Shown: positions 21,832 to 33,181 of the stretch, in pieces
Numbering within the stretch: position 1 is the first letter of the stretch
Layout: the number at the start of each line of letters is the position of its first letter
DNA from: Zygnema cylindricum
Taxonomy: Eukaryota; Streptophyta; Zygnematophyceae; Zygnematales; Zygnemataceae
Length of the DNA: 64,000 nucleotides
NCBI GenBank assembly: GCA_037447655.1
Contig: JBBHKE010001244.1
Span: 415,795 to 479,794, forward strand
Direction: 5' to 3'
Notes under the pieces: model-generated
What the model saw: only the letters and a program-made list of their open reading frames with translations
Told to the model about the DNA's origin: nothing
Database searches by the model: none
Program-made: the position numbers and the translations under genes

Positions 21832-22591
21832 GGGTGGAATTCCATTAGAAGAAAAGTGTGGTTCGTTACTGTACGCCGTACAAGTTCGTACATATTCGTA
21901 CCATGCCGTACCTTAATATTTTTTTTTGTCAGACGAAAAATAGTTACTGGAAAGCTGTCGGGAAGCTCCAATGATGTAGGCGTAATTCCTGGCCGTTGGA
22001 TATTCCACTTTTTCATATCCGTGAAGCAATCGCGCACATCATCTAGTGTCACGATAGTCTCCTCGCGAGGAGAGTTTTACGATACTAGACGTGTACCATT
22101 GGTACACGTGAAAAAGAAAAAAAATATGTGCTTTGAACAAGCGATCACAGGTCTACACGTCGTATAGGCCATGTGCCTACGTCGTACGGTCCATGTGCCG
22201 CCTGCCACGCTGGATGCAAGTGAGCCGATTTTTTTTTCGCACGCTCCGTTTGACATCCACCGACATTCAAAGTTTGCCGCGACCTTCAAAGTTTGCCGCT
22301 TCTTTTTGCCATTCTGTTTCGAAATTTTGATTTCAGTTCTCAAAATCAAAAATCTGGCCGCAAACTTTACGTACGAATCATTAACTACCTCCGGCCGTAC
22401 AGATATTTCGTTCTGACTTTCCGTTTGAAGATTTTATTTCAGATTTTCAAATCTGGACTCTAACCTACGTGGCGCTAATCATAATTGAGGAAGATTTGTT
22501 ACTGGCCCGACAAAATGGAATAGTCTTACAGTAAACGCTGCCAGTAGAAATTTCCGTACATTTACTGGGACGGCCTAATGGAATTCCACCC
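21832..22591. mobile_element. C element, copy 1 (TTA duplication)
   Basis: Termini GGGTGGAATTCCATTAG and CTAATGGAATTCCACCC, flanked by TTA at 21829-21831 and 22592-22594. Related copies are at 29856-30538 and 57073-57762. The interior contains GTACCATTGGTACACGTGAA and CCTCGCGAGGAGAGTTT, both also present at 30290-30350. Non-coding. Confidence 0.75.
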
Positions 22592-22639
22592 TTAGCCGCA
22601 AAATTGAAATTTAGTCCTCTAAGCGTTGCATTGAACTTA

Positions 22640-23418
22640 GGGTATGTCCCCATGTGCATAAGTAAGGGTTTTTTTCTGCCGTTTTGCTGTAAAACTTAGC
22701 GCCGTACTGCCTAAGTTCCAATCGTACGAAGGAATCGCAAATTTGTAGTGTACAATTTGCGTCATCCTCGAACTTACGATGTACCAAAATTTGTAGTCTT
22801 GTGTTTTTCGACCCACTTTGACGACAAAAAACGTCATCTTCAACCCTATCTTTAAAACACATGCGCGATGTGTTTTAAAACTAGGGATTTTCTATAAACA
22901 AATAGGAACATATATTCGCACGTGCCGTAATTTCCGCAAATTTTCATACGATTTCCAAGGACAAAGAAAAGTACAGAGCTCGCTGTGTTTTATCCGCTTG
23001 CTGTCCAACATGACAAATAAAAGTACACAATTTGTTTGATTTTGTCCGTTTTCGTCCAGTACGGATTTTTTTTTTGCAAGGGTCTTCAAATTCTGATGCC
23101 ATTTCACGTCGACCGGACAGGAGTCGCGAAGGCAAAGCGCATCTTCGTCAACCGTGAAACGACACAGGCTGGAAGGCGGTACGTCTACAATGTCACGGTA
23201 AGACATGCGACGTCACAAGCAATTCCAAAAAGAAACGTGCGACAACACAGATTGTAGACCTTGACAGCCGTCACAAATATTGTCGACGTATACAATCGTC
23301 ACAAACGTAAGTTACGATTTCGTTTTTACACATAGGGACACTTGAAAACCGGGTCCGGCGGATCCGCGCTAAAATACATAGTAAGTTCGCTAAGTTACAA
23401 GTACATGGGGACGTACCC
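22640..23418. mobile_element. B element, copy 2
   Basis: GGGTATGTCCCCATGTGCAT to GTACATGGGGACGTACCC, with TTA before and TAA after. Strong similarity to 26985-27750 along the whole length (for example CTTAGCGCCGTACTGCCTAA and TGCCATTTCACGTCGACCGG). Frames at 22611-22862 (minus) and 23036-23257 (plus) are shared with that copy but are not a recognisable protein. Confidence 0.75.
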
Positions 23419-23429
23419 TAACTGTAAAA

Positions 23430-23690
23430 CAGTGTTGAACTTTTGAAAGACAGGACGGCGACAAGCCGAAAACTGTACTCCGGATAAACTTTTCGGCCAT
23501 TCGTACATGTACCAGAATGTAGAAAAGGTACATCCTTACAAGTACGGACAAAAATACCTCGACACGTAATCTTAAATAAATAAAATATCCGGCACCAAAA
23601 AAAACAAAAAAAAATGTCTGGCTGGACATGTTTCAGTGACATCTCGTGATGCGTTAGACCTCCTTAAGCTTGCCATCGCGCACCTCACCA
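23430..23690. other. Spacer between B copy 2 and an E-type MITE
   Basis: No gene. Ends in GCGCACCTCACCATAG, the same 16 bp that precede the E-type copy at 25703. Confidence 0.35.
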
Positions 23691-23695
23691 TAGTA

Positions 23696-24685
23696 CACCG
23701 CCAATCGCTATTAGAGTAAATAACGCTAATTCGGTGCCCTTTTTTTTTTTTTAACATGAAATACAATCCATAATTCTATTTTTTCCTTTACGCCTTTTAG
23801 GGTTCTTTTTTTAATTAGCGTTAATAACGGAAGTACACCGCAATGTTTATAGTGTGGTGTACGGGCATGATTGTCCGTACAAAAATGTACTTTTTAAATA
23901 GAAATGGACAAAAAGTCATTTAATGTAATTGCGCACCATGTGAATGTGCACTGGGAAAAGAGACGCAAACTCGAATATTCAAAATTTGGCGTACGAATTG
24001 TCATATTTTGTACGGATACATATATTGATGTAGACAGCAATACGGCAGGCATTTATTATTCAAAAAAAGCCAAAATAGAGTTAGTGATTAATTAGTATAC
24101 ATGTTTTTTTTGGAAAAAAAAAAATCCCAATTAGCGTTAATACATAGTTGTTCACGGCGTTTAGTGCAAACGATTTAATCGCGACGAATTATACGTAACA
24201 AACGCATTGAACATTTTGAAAAAATCGTAAAAATCGTTAATGAATTTTCGTCCGTACTATTCCGTACATGTAAACAAAAATAAATTTCACAAATACCGCA
24301 GTTTGTACCATTTTCGTACATTTTCCGTATCTTTTCGTAATATTCCGTACATTTTTGTTACAATTCCGTACATTCTCGTAAAATTTATGTTCAGTTTACC
24401 GGACAGAAAGTACTACGAAGTGTAACGTATCTTTTCATCAAATTTCGTACATTTACCGTACAAACCCGTACAGTTATCGTAAAATACCGTACAGTTTCCG
24501 TGAATTAACCGTTCAGTTTACCGGACAGAAAGTACATCACGTTTTTTTCCAATTTATTCAAAAGTCACGAATTATACGTTTTAATCGGAAAAAAGGAAAT
24601 ATCGCGCGATTTGAACAACTATGCGTTAATAACACTATTTTTTTTTACGCTATTTATTCCTTTACTCTAATAGCGATTGGCGGTG
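23696..24685. mobile_element. E-type MITE, 990 bp, TA duplication
   Basis: CACCGCCAATCGCTATTAGAG after TA (23694-23695) and CTAATAGCGATTGGCGGTG before TA (24686-24687), an almost perfect inverted repeat. The interior has many GTAC-containing words (TTCCGTACATTTTCGTA-like) at 24240-24540. No transposase. Confidence 0.75.
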
Positions 24686-25100
24686 TACTCAAACTGATGT
24701 CATCTATATAAAAAACCAAAAACCCAAAAAAAAAAAACATTTAATTCGAAACAAATCGTCTTAGCGTGTTCATTGGCGTGGATGTTACAGGGGATGTTTT
24801 TGGGTTTTTAAGGTACAAAAAGGACAGCCCAGTGATGGACGGAAATCAAATACGATTAGTACGTTAAATTTGACGGCACGTCCTATCAAAGACTTTTTTT
24901 ATGTCATTTTAGAGTTTTAGGCTTCTTAAGGAATTTGGACAATTCTTCCCTGTCAATTCGAAATTTTCCAAAGGTCTCGCTTGGTATAAAAACCCTAGAC
25001 CCGGTTCTAAACCAAACGCTCGGATTGGTCCACACCCGAAACGAACCGACTGAGTTTCGTTAGTTCGTTACAGTACACCGTGTATCGCTATAGCTGTTAC

Positions 25101-25495
25101 TAGTGTTGAGCATCGAAGACCTATTTCCAATATTCGATTATATCGAATTTTAGGTATCCGATAATCGGTATATCAAATCCATGTACCTAGAAGCTAAATA
25201 TCCAGATATTTATGCGATTTTTTATTTTTCTTCCCAATTTTTTTCTCAACCCCCCCCCCCCCCCCCCCCCCCGCCGTGGCGCGCCCTTAGTGGGCCGAGG
25301 GGGGGGGGGGGTTCTGGTACGATTTTCCGTACGATTTTATGTACTTTAGCTGTACGTACACCCATTTTTTGCAATGTATATCGCGATAATTTATGTTGGT
25401 CCCGATACGATATATCGAGGAGTCTGCTCGATCGATATTTAATATATCGAATATCGAAATTATCGCGATATGAATTTACCCGATACCCAACACTA
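25101..25495. mobile_element. hAT-A element, copy 3, 8-bp duplication with one mismatch
   Basis: TAGTGTTGAGCATCGAAGA to CGATACCCAACACTA, inverted relative to copy 2. Flanks GCTGTTAC (25093-25100) and GTTGTTAC (25496-25503). It contains a 23-C run and a 13-G run (25250-25311). The host DNA (CACCGTGTATCGCTATA before, TCTGTATGTTGCCGCTTAAA after) is a G-type MITE. Confidence 0.8.
25250..25311. repeat. C23 ... G13 foldback
   Basis: Twenty-three consecutive C (25250-25272), then GCCGTGGCGCGCCCTTAG and TGGGCCGA, then thirteen G (25299-25311). The two homopolymers can pair, and the middle contains its own GCGC/GGGC pairing. It is inside hAT-A copy 3. Confidence 0.85.
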
Positions 25496-25503
25496 GTTGT
25501 TAC

Positions 25504-25700
25504 TCTGTATGTTGCCGCTTAAAACATCTTTTCTCCGTACACGCTTGTCGGATGATAGATCTGATGGTTGCGATTGCAAGTTAAGATTCGCACCTTCCGA
25601 TTGGCGATCTCCATGTTAAAATTGGACAAGTGTGTACGGATAAAAAAAGTTTTAAGTGGCGTAAAAACATATTCTACAAACAACGCGCACCTCACCATAG
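25504..25700. mobile_element. Right part of the G-type MITE interrupted by hAT-A copy 3
   Basis: TTGCCGCTTAAAACATCTTT, CACGCTTGTCGGATGATAGA and AAAAGTTTTAAGTGGCG correspond to the internal foldback of the elements at 30780 and 31308. Confidence 0.5.
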
Positions 25701-25702
25701 TA

Positions 25703-26095
25703 CACCGCCAACCGCTATTAGAGTAAATAACGCTAATTCGGTGCAATTTTTTTTTTTAAAACCTGAAATACAATCCATAATTATATTTTTTCCTTTACGC
25801 CTTTTAGGGCTCTTTTACGTTTATAACGGGAGTACACCGCAATGTTTATTGAGTGGTGTACGGACAGGGTTTTCCGTACAAAAATGTACTTTTTGAAATA
25901 CAAATGGACAAACAGTCATTTAATGTAATTGCGCACGCATGTGAATATGCACTAGGAAAAGAGACGCAAACTCGAACATTCAAAAATTGGCGTACGAATT
26001 GTCAGATTTTTTGTACGGATACATATATTGATGTAGATATCAATACGGCGGGCATTTATTATTCAAGAAAACCCAAATTAGAGTTGGTGATGTAG
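25703..26095. mobile_element. E-type MITE, left part only
   Basis: From CACCGCCAACCGCTATTAGAG it follows the 23696 element for about 390 bp (ending near AATTAGAGTTGGTGATG) and then stops where the SINE-like element begins. The right terminus is absent. Confidence 0.6.
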
Positions 26096-26099
26096 AAAT

Positions 26100-26400
26100 A
26101 AAAAGGTTATTTTAGTATTTTCTAGGTTTTGCAAAATGCAGAAAAGAAGCAAAGGCAGTCTGCCTCTAACTTCTCTCTTCAGCTCCCACACTTGTCGTGG
26201 TCACTGAAGGTTGAAGAGGGAGCTAGAGCCATGGCTGCCTATGCTGATTAGAGATAGAGTTACGGGTTGTAGATTTTGGTAGATTTACCGAAATATAAAT
26301 TGCAGACCCAGGATTTGAACCGGGTACCTACCGTCCAACGCTTAGCCTGTAGCCTTAGCCATTTAGTCTGCTATCATGCTTGGAGATATATGGTTTGATA
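26100..26400 (-). mobile_element. tRNA-derived SINE-like element, copy 1
   Basis: On the minus strand the head reads like a degenerate tRNA: ACTAAATGGCTAAGGCTA (A-box-like) and CCCGGTTCAAATCCTGGG (B-box, with the conserved GTTCAAATCC). The acceptor stem does not close, so it is not a functional tRNA. The body (GCCATGGCTCTAGCTC, TTCAGTGACCACGACAAGTG) and the tail with CTAGAAAATACT are shared with 63290-63660. It lies next to the 26489 gap. Confidence 0.55.
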
Positions 26401-26488
26401 TTCATTTAAATGTTAATACGTAGTCTATTTCATTTAACGGGATCTTTAAACATAGATACAGTTTGTAAAGTACGGCGTACGGAACATC

Positions 26489-26498
26489 NNNNNNNNNN
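26489..26498. other. Assembly gap (10 N)
   Basis: Ten N. The sequence before it (TACGGCGTACGGAACATC) resembles 63775-63795, so the gap falls inside a repeat. Confidence 0.95.
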
Positions 26499-26499
26499 T

Positions 26500-26980
26500 A
26501 AGGGTGGCATGTATGGTTGTGTGCATTAGCATGTATAAAGCATTTTTAGTTTTTTTTTTTTTCATTATGTTGAGAAACTGGGATTTTGGTAGAAATAGGG
26601 TTGACAGGATATTCGAGGCTGTGAAATGTATATTTGAGCGATTAATGGATGACTTTTCCGGGCAGAAAAAATATAAAAATTGGATTCTTTTTGAGAATAT
26701 GTGAATAAGTTCGATTTGCCAAAAAAAATATTCAAAATGTGGTCATAAGGTATTTATTCTTGTCGCATCCTTTGTTAAAATATGAAAATAAGAAATTTGT
26801 CTTTTGTGACTCGTCCCGTTAACCTTGCATACTTTTAAACAATGCATCATTTGTACTTTCACATGTGTAATGCGTACGAAATATGTACGATTACGTGTGT
26901 TGGTATGTACGGTGGGAATCGCAAAAAAAAGTACGATTTAGCTCTCTTTTAGTTTTAGACTCCTATTCTTTAAAAAACGA
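26500..26980. other. No gene; stretch between gap and B element
   Basis: A 66-codon frame at 26504-26704 has no recognisable features. The rest is AT-rich with several CGTAC words. Confidence 0.3.
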
Positions 26981-26984
26981 CTTA

Positions 26985-27750
26985 GGGTATGTCCCCATGT
27001 GCATAAGTAAGGGTTTTTTTCTGTCGTTTTCCTGTAAAACTTAGCGCCGTACTGCCTAAGTTCCAACCGTACGAAGAAATCGCAAATTTGTAGAGTACAA
27101 TTTGCGTCATCCTCGAACTTAAGATGTACGGAAATTTGTCTTGTGTTTTTCGAGCCACTTTGACGACAAAAAACGTCATCTTCAACCTTATCTTTAAAAC
27201 ACATGCGCTATGTGTTTTAACACTGGGGATTTTCTATAAACAAATAAGAACACATATTCGCACGTGCCGTAATATTTGAAAATTTTCATACGATTTCCAA
27301 GGACAAAGAAAAATACAATTCGCTATGTTTTGTCCGTTTGCGTTCGAATAAGACGAAGAAAAGTACACAATTTGTTTGGATTTATCCGTCCAGTACGGAT
27401 TTCTTTTTTGCAGGGGTCTTCAAATTCCGATGCCATTTCACGTCGACCGGATAGGAGACGCAAAGGCAAAGCGCCTCGTCTTCAACCGAGAAACGGCACA
27501 GGCTGGAAGGCGGTACGTCTACAATGTCACGGTAAGACATGCGACGTCACAAGCAGTTCCAAAAAATAACGTGCGACCACAGATTGTAGACGTTGACAAC
27601 CGTCACAGGTACTGTCGACGTATACAATCGTCACAAGCGTAAGTTACGATTACGTTCTTACACATAGGGACACTTGAAAACCAGGTCCGACGGATTAGCG
27701 CTAAAATACAAAGTAAGTTCGCTAAGTTACAAGTACATGGGGACATACCC
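26985..27750. mobile_element. B element, copy 3, TTA on both sides
   Basis: GGGTATGTCCCCATGTGCAT to ATGGGGACATACCC between TTA 26982-26984 and TTA 27751-27753. Colinear with 22640-23418. Confidence 0.8.
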
Positions 27751-27753
27751 TTA

Positions 27754-28600
27754 GGCCGCTTCTCCATCAGGCGCGGACAGTAATCGTACGGAAACGTTTA
27801 CTGGCAGTAATATTTCGTTCACTTCTCCATCAGGTCGTGTCAGCAATGAAATCTATCGCGTACGTGCTTTGCTTCGATTGGATGCACGTAGGTTCATGTT
27901 CTGACGGCGAGCAGTCAAAGATTCCAAAAGCACAATATCTGAACTTGTATTCGTACATCCAGCCGCAAAATTAAATTACGTGAATGTACAATTTGTACGT
28001 TCGTGTTTTGTATTTTTTGTAGTTGTTTTGTCGTTCGTGTTTTGTCGTGGCGCCGCAAATTCCGGATATCAGCGGATCGTGGAGGAGGCGTCACGGCACT
28101 TTCTTCAACAAATTTTTTTTTTGGTGGTTTTTGTTGGATTTGATTCCCACCTGTCCGAAGGCGCGTGGCAAATGCCCGAAGGGGCGCGGCTCGTACGTGA
28201 CCTTTCCACGTGTAAACATTTTACATGTCCGGTGATTGGCTAGTGTCCTCCCTGAGGACACTAGACACTAGCGAATCACTGGACGAAGTGACCTTTTGCA
28301 TTAAAAACTCATAATCGGACGGTCGACGTTGTCGCCCAAAAGTTTGGAGAATCTTGACGAAACTCTAGTAATCATGTTATATATATAAAACAAAAAAAAC
28401 AGTACGGCAATGAGCTGGATCTGTACGGAAATGGACTTTTTCCAGTAATGAACCTCACTTTTCGCCTGATGGAGGTTCACCCTTAAGATGAAATCCGATC
28501 CCACGAAAATGAATTTTTGCGCTGAAAAACAACGGTAGTCCACTTCCGACGCTCTATTTATTGCCACGTGTCGCCTTTCTGATGGTGAATTGAAGCTCAC
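27754..28600. mobile_element. C-like element abutting B copy 3
   Basis: Starts immediately after the TTA with GGCCGCTTCTCCATCAGGCG and ends CCTTTCTGATGGTGAATTG then AAGC, an imperfect inverted repeat. Inside, CTTCTCCATCAGGTCGTGTC repeats the terminus at 27831. It may be two nested C-like ends. Confidence 0.45.
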
Positions 28601-29005
28601 GACATAATCTGAAACCGCAAAAGAAAAAAAAAATTGATTGTTTACCTACGGAGAAAACCTTGGCGAGTCAAATGTGTGACTACAGTAGATTCGAGGAAAA
28701 CAAGGAGTACAAGGAAAAAAAACAAAAATTATACCTTATGGATTTAAGCATTCTCCGTACTTTTTGTCGGTCGTCACTTATGTTAAATTGTTAACTTTTT
28801 AAAAGTACGGATGGACCGTATGAAAAGTTGTTATGAAGATCTCCGCCACGGAGGATAAAAACTTAAAAAGAACAAAAAGTACAAAATATGACAAACGGAT
28901 CGGCTTTTTACTACAATATATTGACGATGCAATCCGCTATTTCGAAGGTTACGTGGCGTGATTTGGGTGGTTCTTTGTGAAAAGGGCACGTGTAAGGTAC
29001 AATAC
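28601..29005. other. No gene seen
   Basis: AT-rich spacer with several GTACGGA words; nothing recognisable. Confidence 0.3.
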
Positions 29006-29008
29006 TTA

Positions 29009-29852
29009 GGGTGTGTGCCCATGTAACCGAAACTTTGAAATGTTACTTTGGATTTTAGCGCAGGTTTTACGGTGTACTTTTCAAAGTGTTCCTATGCCGA
29101 TCATTACTTTGCGCCTTCAATACTTCAAGTATGTGACAGTTGTAGACGTCTACATAATGTGCGACAGAGTACAAAATGTAGTGTAGACGACTACGAAACT
29201 CCCCAAAATTGGTGACATCATGCTACATTGTGACGTCATCAGTACATAGATTTTCCGCCATGGCTTCTTGATTTCTTTCTCTTATCTTTTTCAAAAAAAA
29301 GAAAAAGTATATATCTTTCATTTGCTATTATTATTGCTGCATTTCATTTAAAGAAGAAAGAAAGAGGAGCGGATCGAGTGACAAAGAGGGAGAGAGACAA
29401 GGACAACGTAAACTTTTTGCAAAGGACCCATAAATGAAAACAGAGGTCCGAGACCCCAACGATTTTTTTCCGTACATGCTTGTCATTTTCGTACGTACAT
29501 GCACGTGACGAGCAGTGACAAAAATAGCGTGTATTCTCCCTCGTTCAAAACTTTTCGAAGACGTTTCACCCGTGCAATACCGTTTTTCTATTCGTCAATA
29601 GGGTATTGTTTTAATTAAAATCAGGTCGCGTTTTGATTCCAGTACAAGTGTGAAGATGAGCTACACCGCGAATCATAATTAGAGTAAATTACTCTAATTC
29701 GGTCGCTCAAAATTTCGACTCTATCACATGAAATAGAGTGAATGATTCTAATTTTTTCATTATTCTATTTAAGGTAAAGTTTAATTAGCGTTTTTCATTT
29801 TCTGTGAAAACGACTGGAAAAAACCCTTACTTGAACACATGGGCACACACCT
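29009..29852. mobile_element. B element, copy 4, TTA on both sides, carrying a MITE half
   Basis: GGGTGTGTGCCCATGTAACC to ACACATGGGCACACACC between TTA 29006-29008 and 29853-29855. The left 120 bp match 9115-9235. At 29667-29797 about 130 bp of E-type left arm (CACCGCGAATCATAATTAGAG) replace the stretch present at 9640-9760 of the first copy. Confidence 0.75.
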
Positions 29853-29855
29853 TTA

Positions 29856-30538
29856 GGCCTCGATTCCATTGGGGGTCCCAGTAAACGTACAGACACGTCT
29901 ATTGAAAGGGTTTACTGGCATTCCGCTCCATTTTGTCGGGCCAGTAAACAACCTTTCGCAATTATGATAGGTGCCACGTATGTTAGTGTTCACATTAAAA
30001 AAATCTAAAAATATTCTTTGAACGGAAAATCTGAACGCAATATCTGTACCAGCGGAGGAACATAATGATTTGTACGAAATGTTTGCGGCCAGATTTTAAT
30101 TTTGAAAATGGAAATCAAAATTTCGAAACGGTGTGGCAAAAAGATGTGGCGAACTTTGAAGGTCAGTGGATGTCAGACAGAGCGTGCGAGGATAATTTCG
30201 GCTGACCTGTATCTAGCGTGGCATGAAGCACATGGCCTGTACGACGTGTAGGCCCGATCGCCTGTTCGAGGTGGATATTTTTTTGCTCTTTCACGTGTAC
30301 CAATGGTACACGACCAGTGTGAAGCAACTCTCTTCGCGAGGAGAGTTTATTCACACTGGATGATTTGCGCGATTGCTTCGCGGATCCGAAAAAGTGAAAC
30401 ATCCAACGGTCAATACTTACGCCTATAATATTGGAGCATCCTGAGAGCTATCTGGTAAACGTGTTTCGTCTGACAAATCTGTACGAAAACTTACGGCCAA
30501 TAAACAACCCACTTTTTCCCTCTAATGGAATCTTACCC
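29856..30538. mobile_element. C element, copy 2, directly abutting B copy 4
   Basis: GGCCTCGATTCCATTGGGG to TCTAATGGAATCTTACCC, TTA on both sides (29853-29855 shared with the B element; 30539-30541). Interior colinear in reverse with 21832-22591 (TTGGAGCATCCTGAGAGCTA, CGCGAGGAGAGTTTATT). Confidence 0.7.
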
Positions 30539-30779
30539 TTATGCTAAGTATTGCTAGTACTAGTTTGTGTACGGCCATACAAATCAAACGTGCAAATGCG
30601 TCCACAATCTTATATATAAAATGACTTTTCATAGTTCGGGCATTATGAGTTTTTACGAAGTACAACAGTACGTAAGCCAATTTACGTAAGATTGGTTTGA
30701 TGCGTATGGACTATTACACCTCTTATACCATTTTCTAACGTCAACGACAGTATATTTATGCCGACTGGAATTGAAACTA

Positions 30780-30982
30780 CACCGCTGATCGTTATTAGTG
30801 TTGACGTTTTTTTCGCCACTTAAAGCATCTTTTCTTCGTGCTCACTTGTCAGATTTTCAATCCAATGGTTGCGAGTGGAAGGCAAGATTATCACCCGGCG
30901 CTCCGATTGACAATCTAACACGTGCACGTATAAAAGATGCTTTAAGTGGCGAAAAACTTTAACACTATTAACGATTAGAGGC
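30780..30982. mobile_element. G-type MITE with internal foldback
   Basis: CACCGCTGATCGTTATTAGTG at the left and TTAACGATTAGAGGC at the right, TA next to both. Inside, TTTTTCGCCACTTAAAGCAT pairs with ATGCTTTAAGTGGCGAAAAA, so the whole 200 bp can fold into one long hairpin. Confidence 0.65.
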
Positions 30983-31027
30983 TAGACTGCATTTTTAATT
31001 TTTACGTTAATTCTTTAAAACGGTTTT

Positions 31028-31235
31028 ATGTTGATGACAGTCAAGATGTTTGGTTGGTTGAGAGTTTTGGCTTTGGATGAGTTCCAATGTACTTGTGGTC
31101 AACGTTTTTCGAGAGGAGGGGCCTTGGGATCTCTCTCGCTTCGTTCCTTACAATATCTTTTTATTGTCAGCGTTACTTTGTGGTTTTACACGTGTGCAAG
31201 CTTTTGTCCCCTTTTGATTTGCTAATGGTGTTATG
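31028..31235 (+). pseudogene. Decayed protein of unknown family, fragment (copy 2)
   Basis: VKMFGWLRVLALDEFQCTCG followed by QRFSRGGALGSLSLRSLQYL parallels VEMFNCVRVALDEFFRTCGQ and RTFKKRGLGCPLAWSF at 52600-52700. The matching order of residues shows common origin. It sits between two G-type MITEs, so the two MITEs may flank a carried fragment. Confidence 0.45.
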
Positions 31236-31307
31236 GATTTGTCAACGTGTTACAAAACTTCCTCAACATTCAAGAGTTCCCCAACTACATTTTGGTTTGG
31301 TTAGGTA

Positions 31308-31510
31308 CACCGCTAATCGTTATTAGTGTTAATTTGCCGCTTAAAACTTCTTTTTTTCCTTGCCGGATTGTCTATCAAGGACCCCCAATAGGAAGGTGAG
31401 AATCTTAGCTTCTAAAAGAAAACTTCGGAATTACGATCCAACGAGTGCGCACGAAGTAAATATGTCTTTAGTTGCGAGAAAAACTTTAACACCAATGATG
31501 ATTAGCAGTG
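31308..31510. mobile_element. G-type MITE
   Basis: CACCGCTAATCGTTATTAGTG to ATGATGATTAGCAGTG with TA at both sides. Internal arms TGCCGCTTAAAACTTC and GCGAGAAAAACTTTAACAC are weaker than in 30780-30982. Confidence 0.6.
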
Positions 31511-31519
31511 TAGATTCTC

Positions 31520-32990
31520 ATTTCAGTATACTATTTTGTTTATGAGGTTGTTGTACTTTCAATGTCTTTTGTCAACTTGCCCTTCATTATTTTGTTAAAC
31601 TCGATCGCACTGTTTTTCCTTTTAAGTCCGCTTCCACTTGCTTTCGGTTTTTCAGTTTGGCTTTACCTTTCATTTTTTTGTTTCCATGTACTTGAGATTG
31701 TGTCCCAGTCGTGCTTTCTTTATTAAGTATTAAAATCGTAGTTCAGATGCAACTGTCCATTACTAGTGGAGTTGAATTAGTTAGACTTTATTCTTTAACT
31801 TGGATATGTTTTTTCACAGAACAATCCAGAGGTAAAAAGAACTAAACTGCGATTAGAAGCCTCACAAAAATCAACTTTTCAAAGGTTGAACACAAAAGTT
31901 AAGACGCCACTTCACTAGCCAAAACATATTTATCAATGAAAACAACAAATAGAACAACAGTTTCCATACTCCGCTCATTTCCCTGAATGGTTGCAACAAT
32001 GATCTCTATTACACGTTTTTCATCCATGCTACACTCCCCGCCCTATTACTGTTAAACATTATCCGGCTTTGTCCACACAAAATTTTGTCATCAACCGTTG
32101 GTTTTTTTTTTTTTTCCAGGCGAGTGATTGAGAGGATACAGTTTTTTTTTTCACTCCGACGTCACAAACGAAAATCGAAAAACCCTGACGAGAAAAAGTT
32201 ATTTTTGAGTGCCAAAAAAGATGTTTTCAATATCAACGGTCAGTGTAGTCCCACACAGCCATAGTCAAAAAGTTTGTAATTCTAAAATCCTCCCTTGTAT
32301 GAAAAAAAAATTGGTGCATGTGCATTTACAGAAACTAAATCCGAATTTTCTCGTAGACGGCACCAGGATTCCAAAAGGAAGTCAAATCTTCCTTCAATTC
32401 GTGCACAAAATAAAGTCCTTGTTGAGGGTAAAAACTGTGGTTCAAAGGGAGTAGGCAATACACTAACACGTTACATTAAAGGTTTCTAATCTGTTACCGT
32501 TTAAGGTTACTAACACGTTACCGTTAAAGGTTATTAACACGTTACAGTTAAACATAAGCCTCGCAGAAAGGAGTAACCTAGAAACAATTTTGAGGTCGCG
32601 ATTATTTCTAAAGAGGGACAGTTTACTACAGTTATTCTCTTCAGCTCTCTAAAAAAGCTCCTGTACAATTCATAAATTTCATTCGCTCATTTGCTCTTTA
32701 ACTCTTCTCCTCCTAACCCTTAACCCTTCCCTTAACCTTTTGAAAAGCATTTACAGCCAATCATCTATAGGAAAAAGTCGTCAATCTCGCCATGAATAAC
32801 CCGCGACCGTGAAAAAGTTTCTGAAAAATTCAACTCCATTTTGAGTTTCCTTAAACCGCAACTCCAACCGGTCTTGAAAAGTTTTAGCTTAACGTTTTAT
32901 TTACCTTTACTAGCATTTTAAGGTCTTTTAAAACGATATACAAGGTGGCGCTTTTAAAGTGGTTTTCTATGAACGTTCTCTCTTTATTCT
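31520..32990. other. Intergenic DNA with a short tandem repeat
   Basis: AT-rich; frames at 32209-32489 have no recognisable content. At about 32462-32550 a 25-27-bp unit of the type CTAACACGTTACCGTTAAAG is repeated four times imperfectly. Confidence 0.4.
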
Positions 32991-32995
32991 TTTAA

Positions 32996-33181
32996 ATGCC
33001 TGTGTTTCCTCTCCTCTGTGACCCGTCTCTTTTCGACGAGGATCTCGGTGTCTATGTGACGTATCTCCTCTCCCAGGGAAAGTTCGAGTGGCCATTTTAT
33101 GTCCCGTCGAAATCAATCCTCTACCGGCGTCACGAGAACGGTGCCCAGTTTTTACAGCAAAGTATTGGTGTTCTGCATTAG
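32996..33181 (+). CDS. Small open frame, unrecognised, possibly a gene fragment
   Basis: 61 codons: MPVFPLLCDPSLFDEDLGVY, then VTYLLSQGKFEWPFYVPSKS and a tail ending QQSIGVLH. Codon use and composition look more protein-like than surrounding frames. It lies in the opposite orientation to the MORC gene just past its 3' end. No splice partners found. Confidence 0.3.
   Translation: MPVFPLLCDPSLFDEDLGVYVTYLLSQGKFEWPFYVPSKSILYRRHENGAQFLQQSIGVLH

Noticed and set aside
26280-26375. A functional tRNA gene on the minus strand
   Set aside because: A- and B-box-like words are present, but the acceptor stem does not pair and the copy at 63600 is more degraded; a SINE head fits better.
28023-28243. Overlapping plus-strand frames within the C-like element
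   Set aside because: No recognisable motif, no splice partners, not shared with other C copies.
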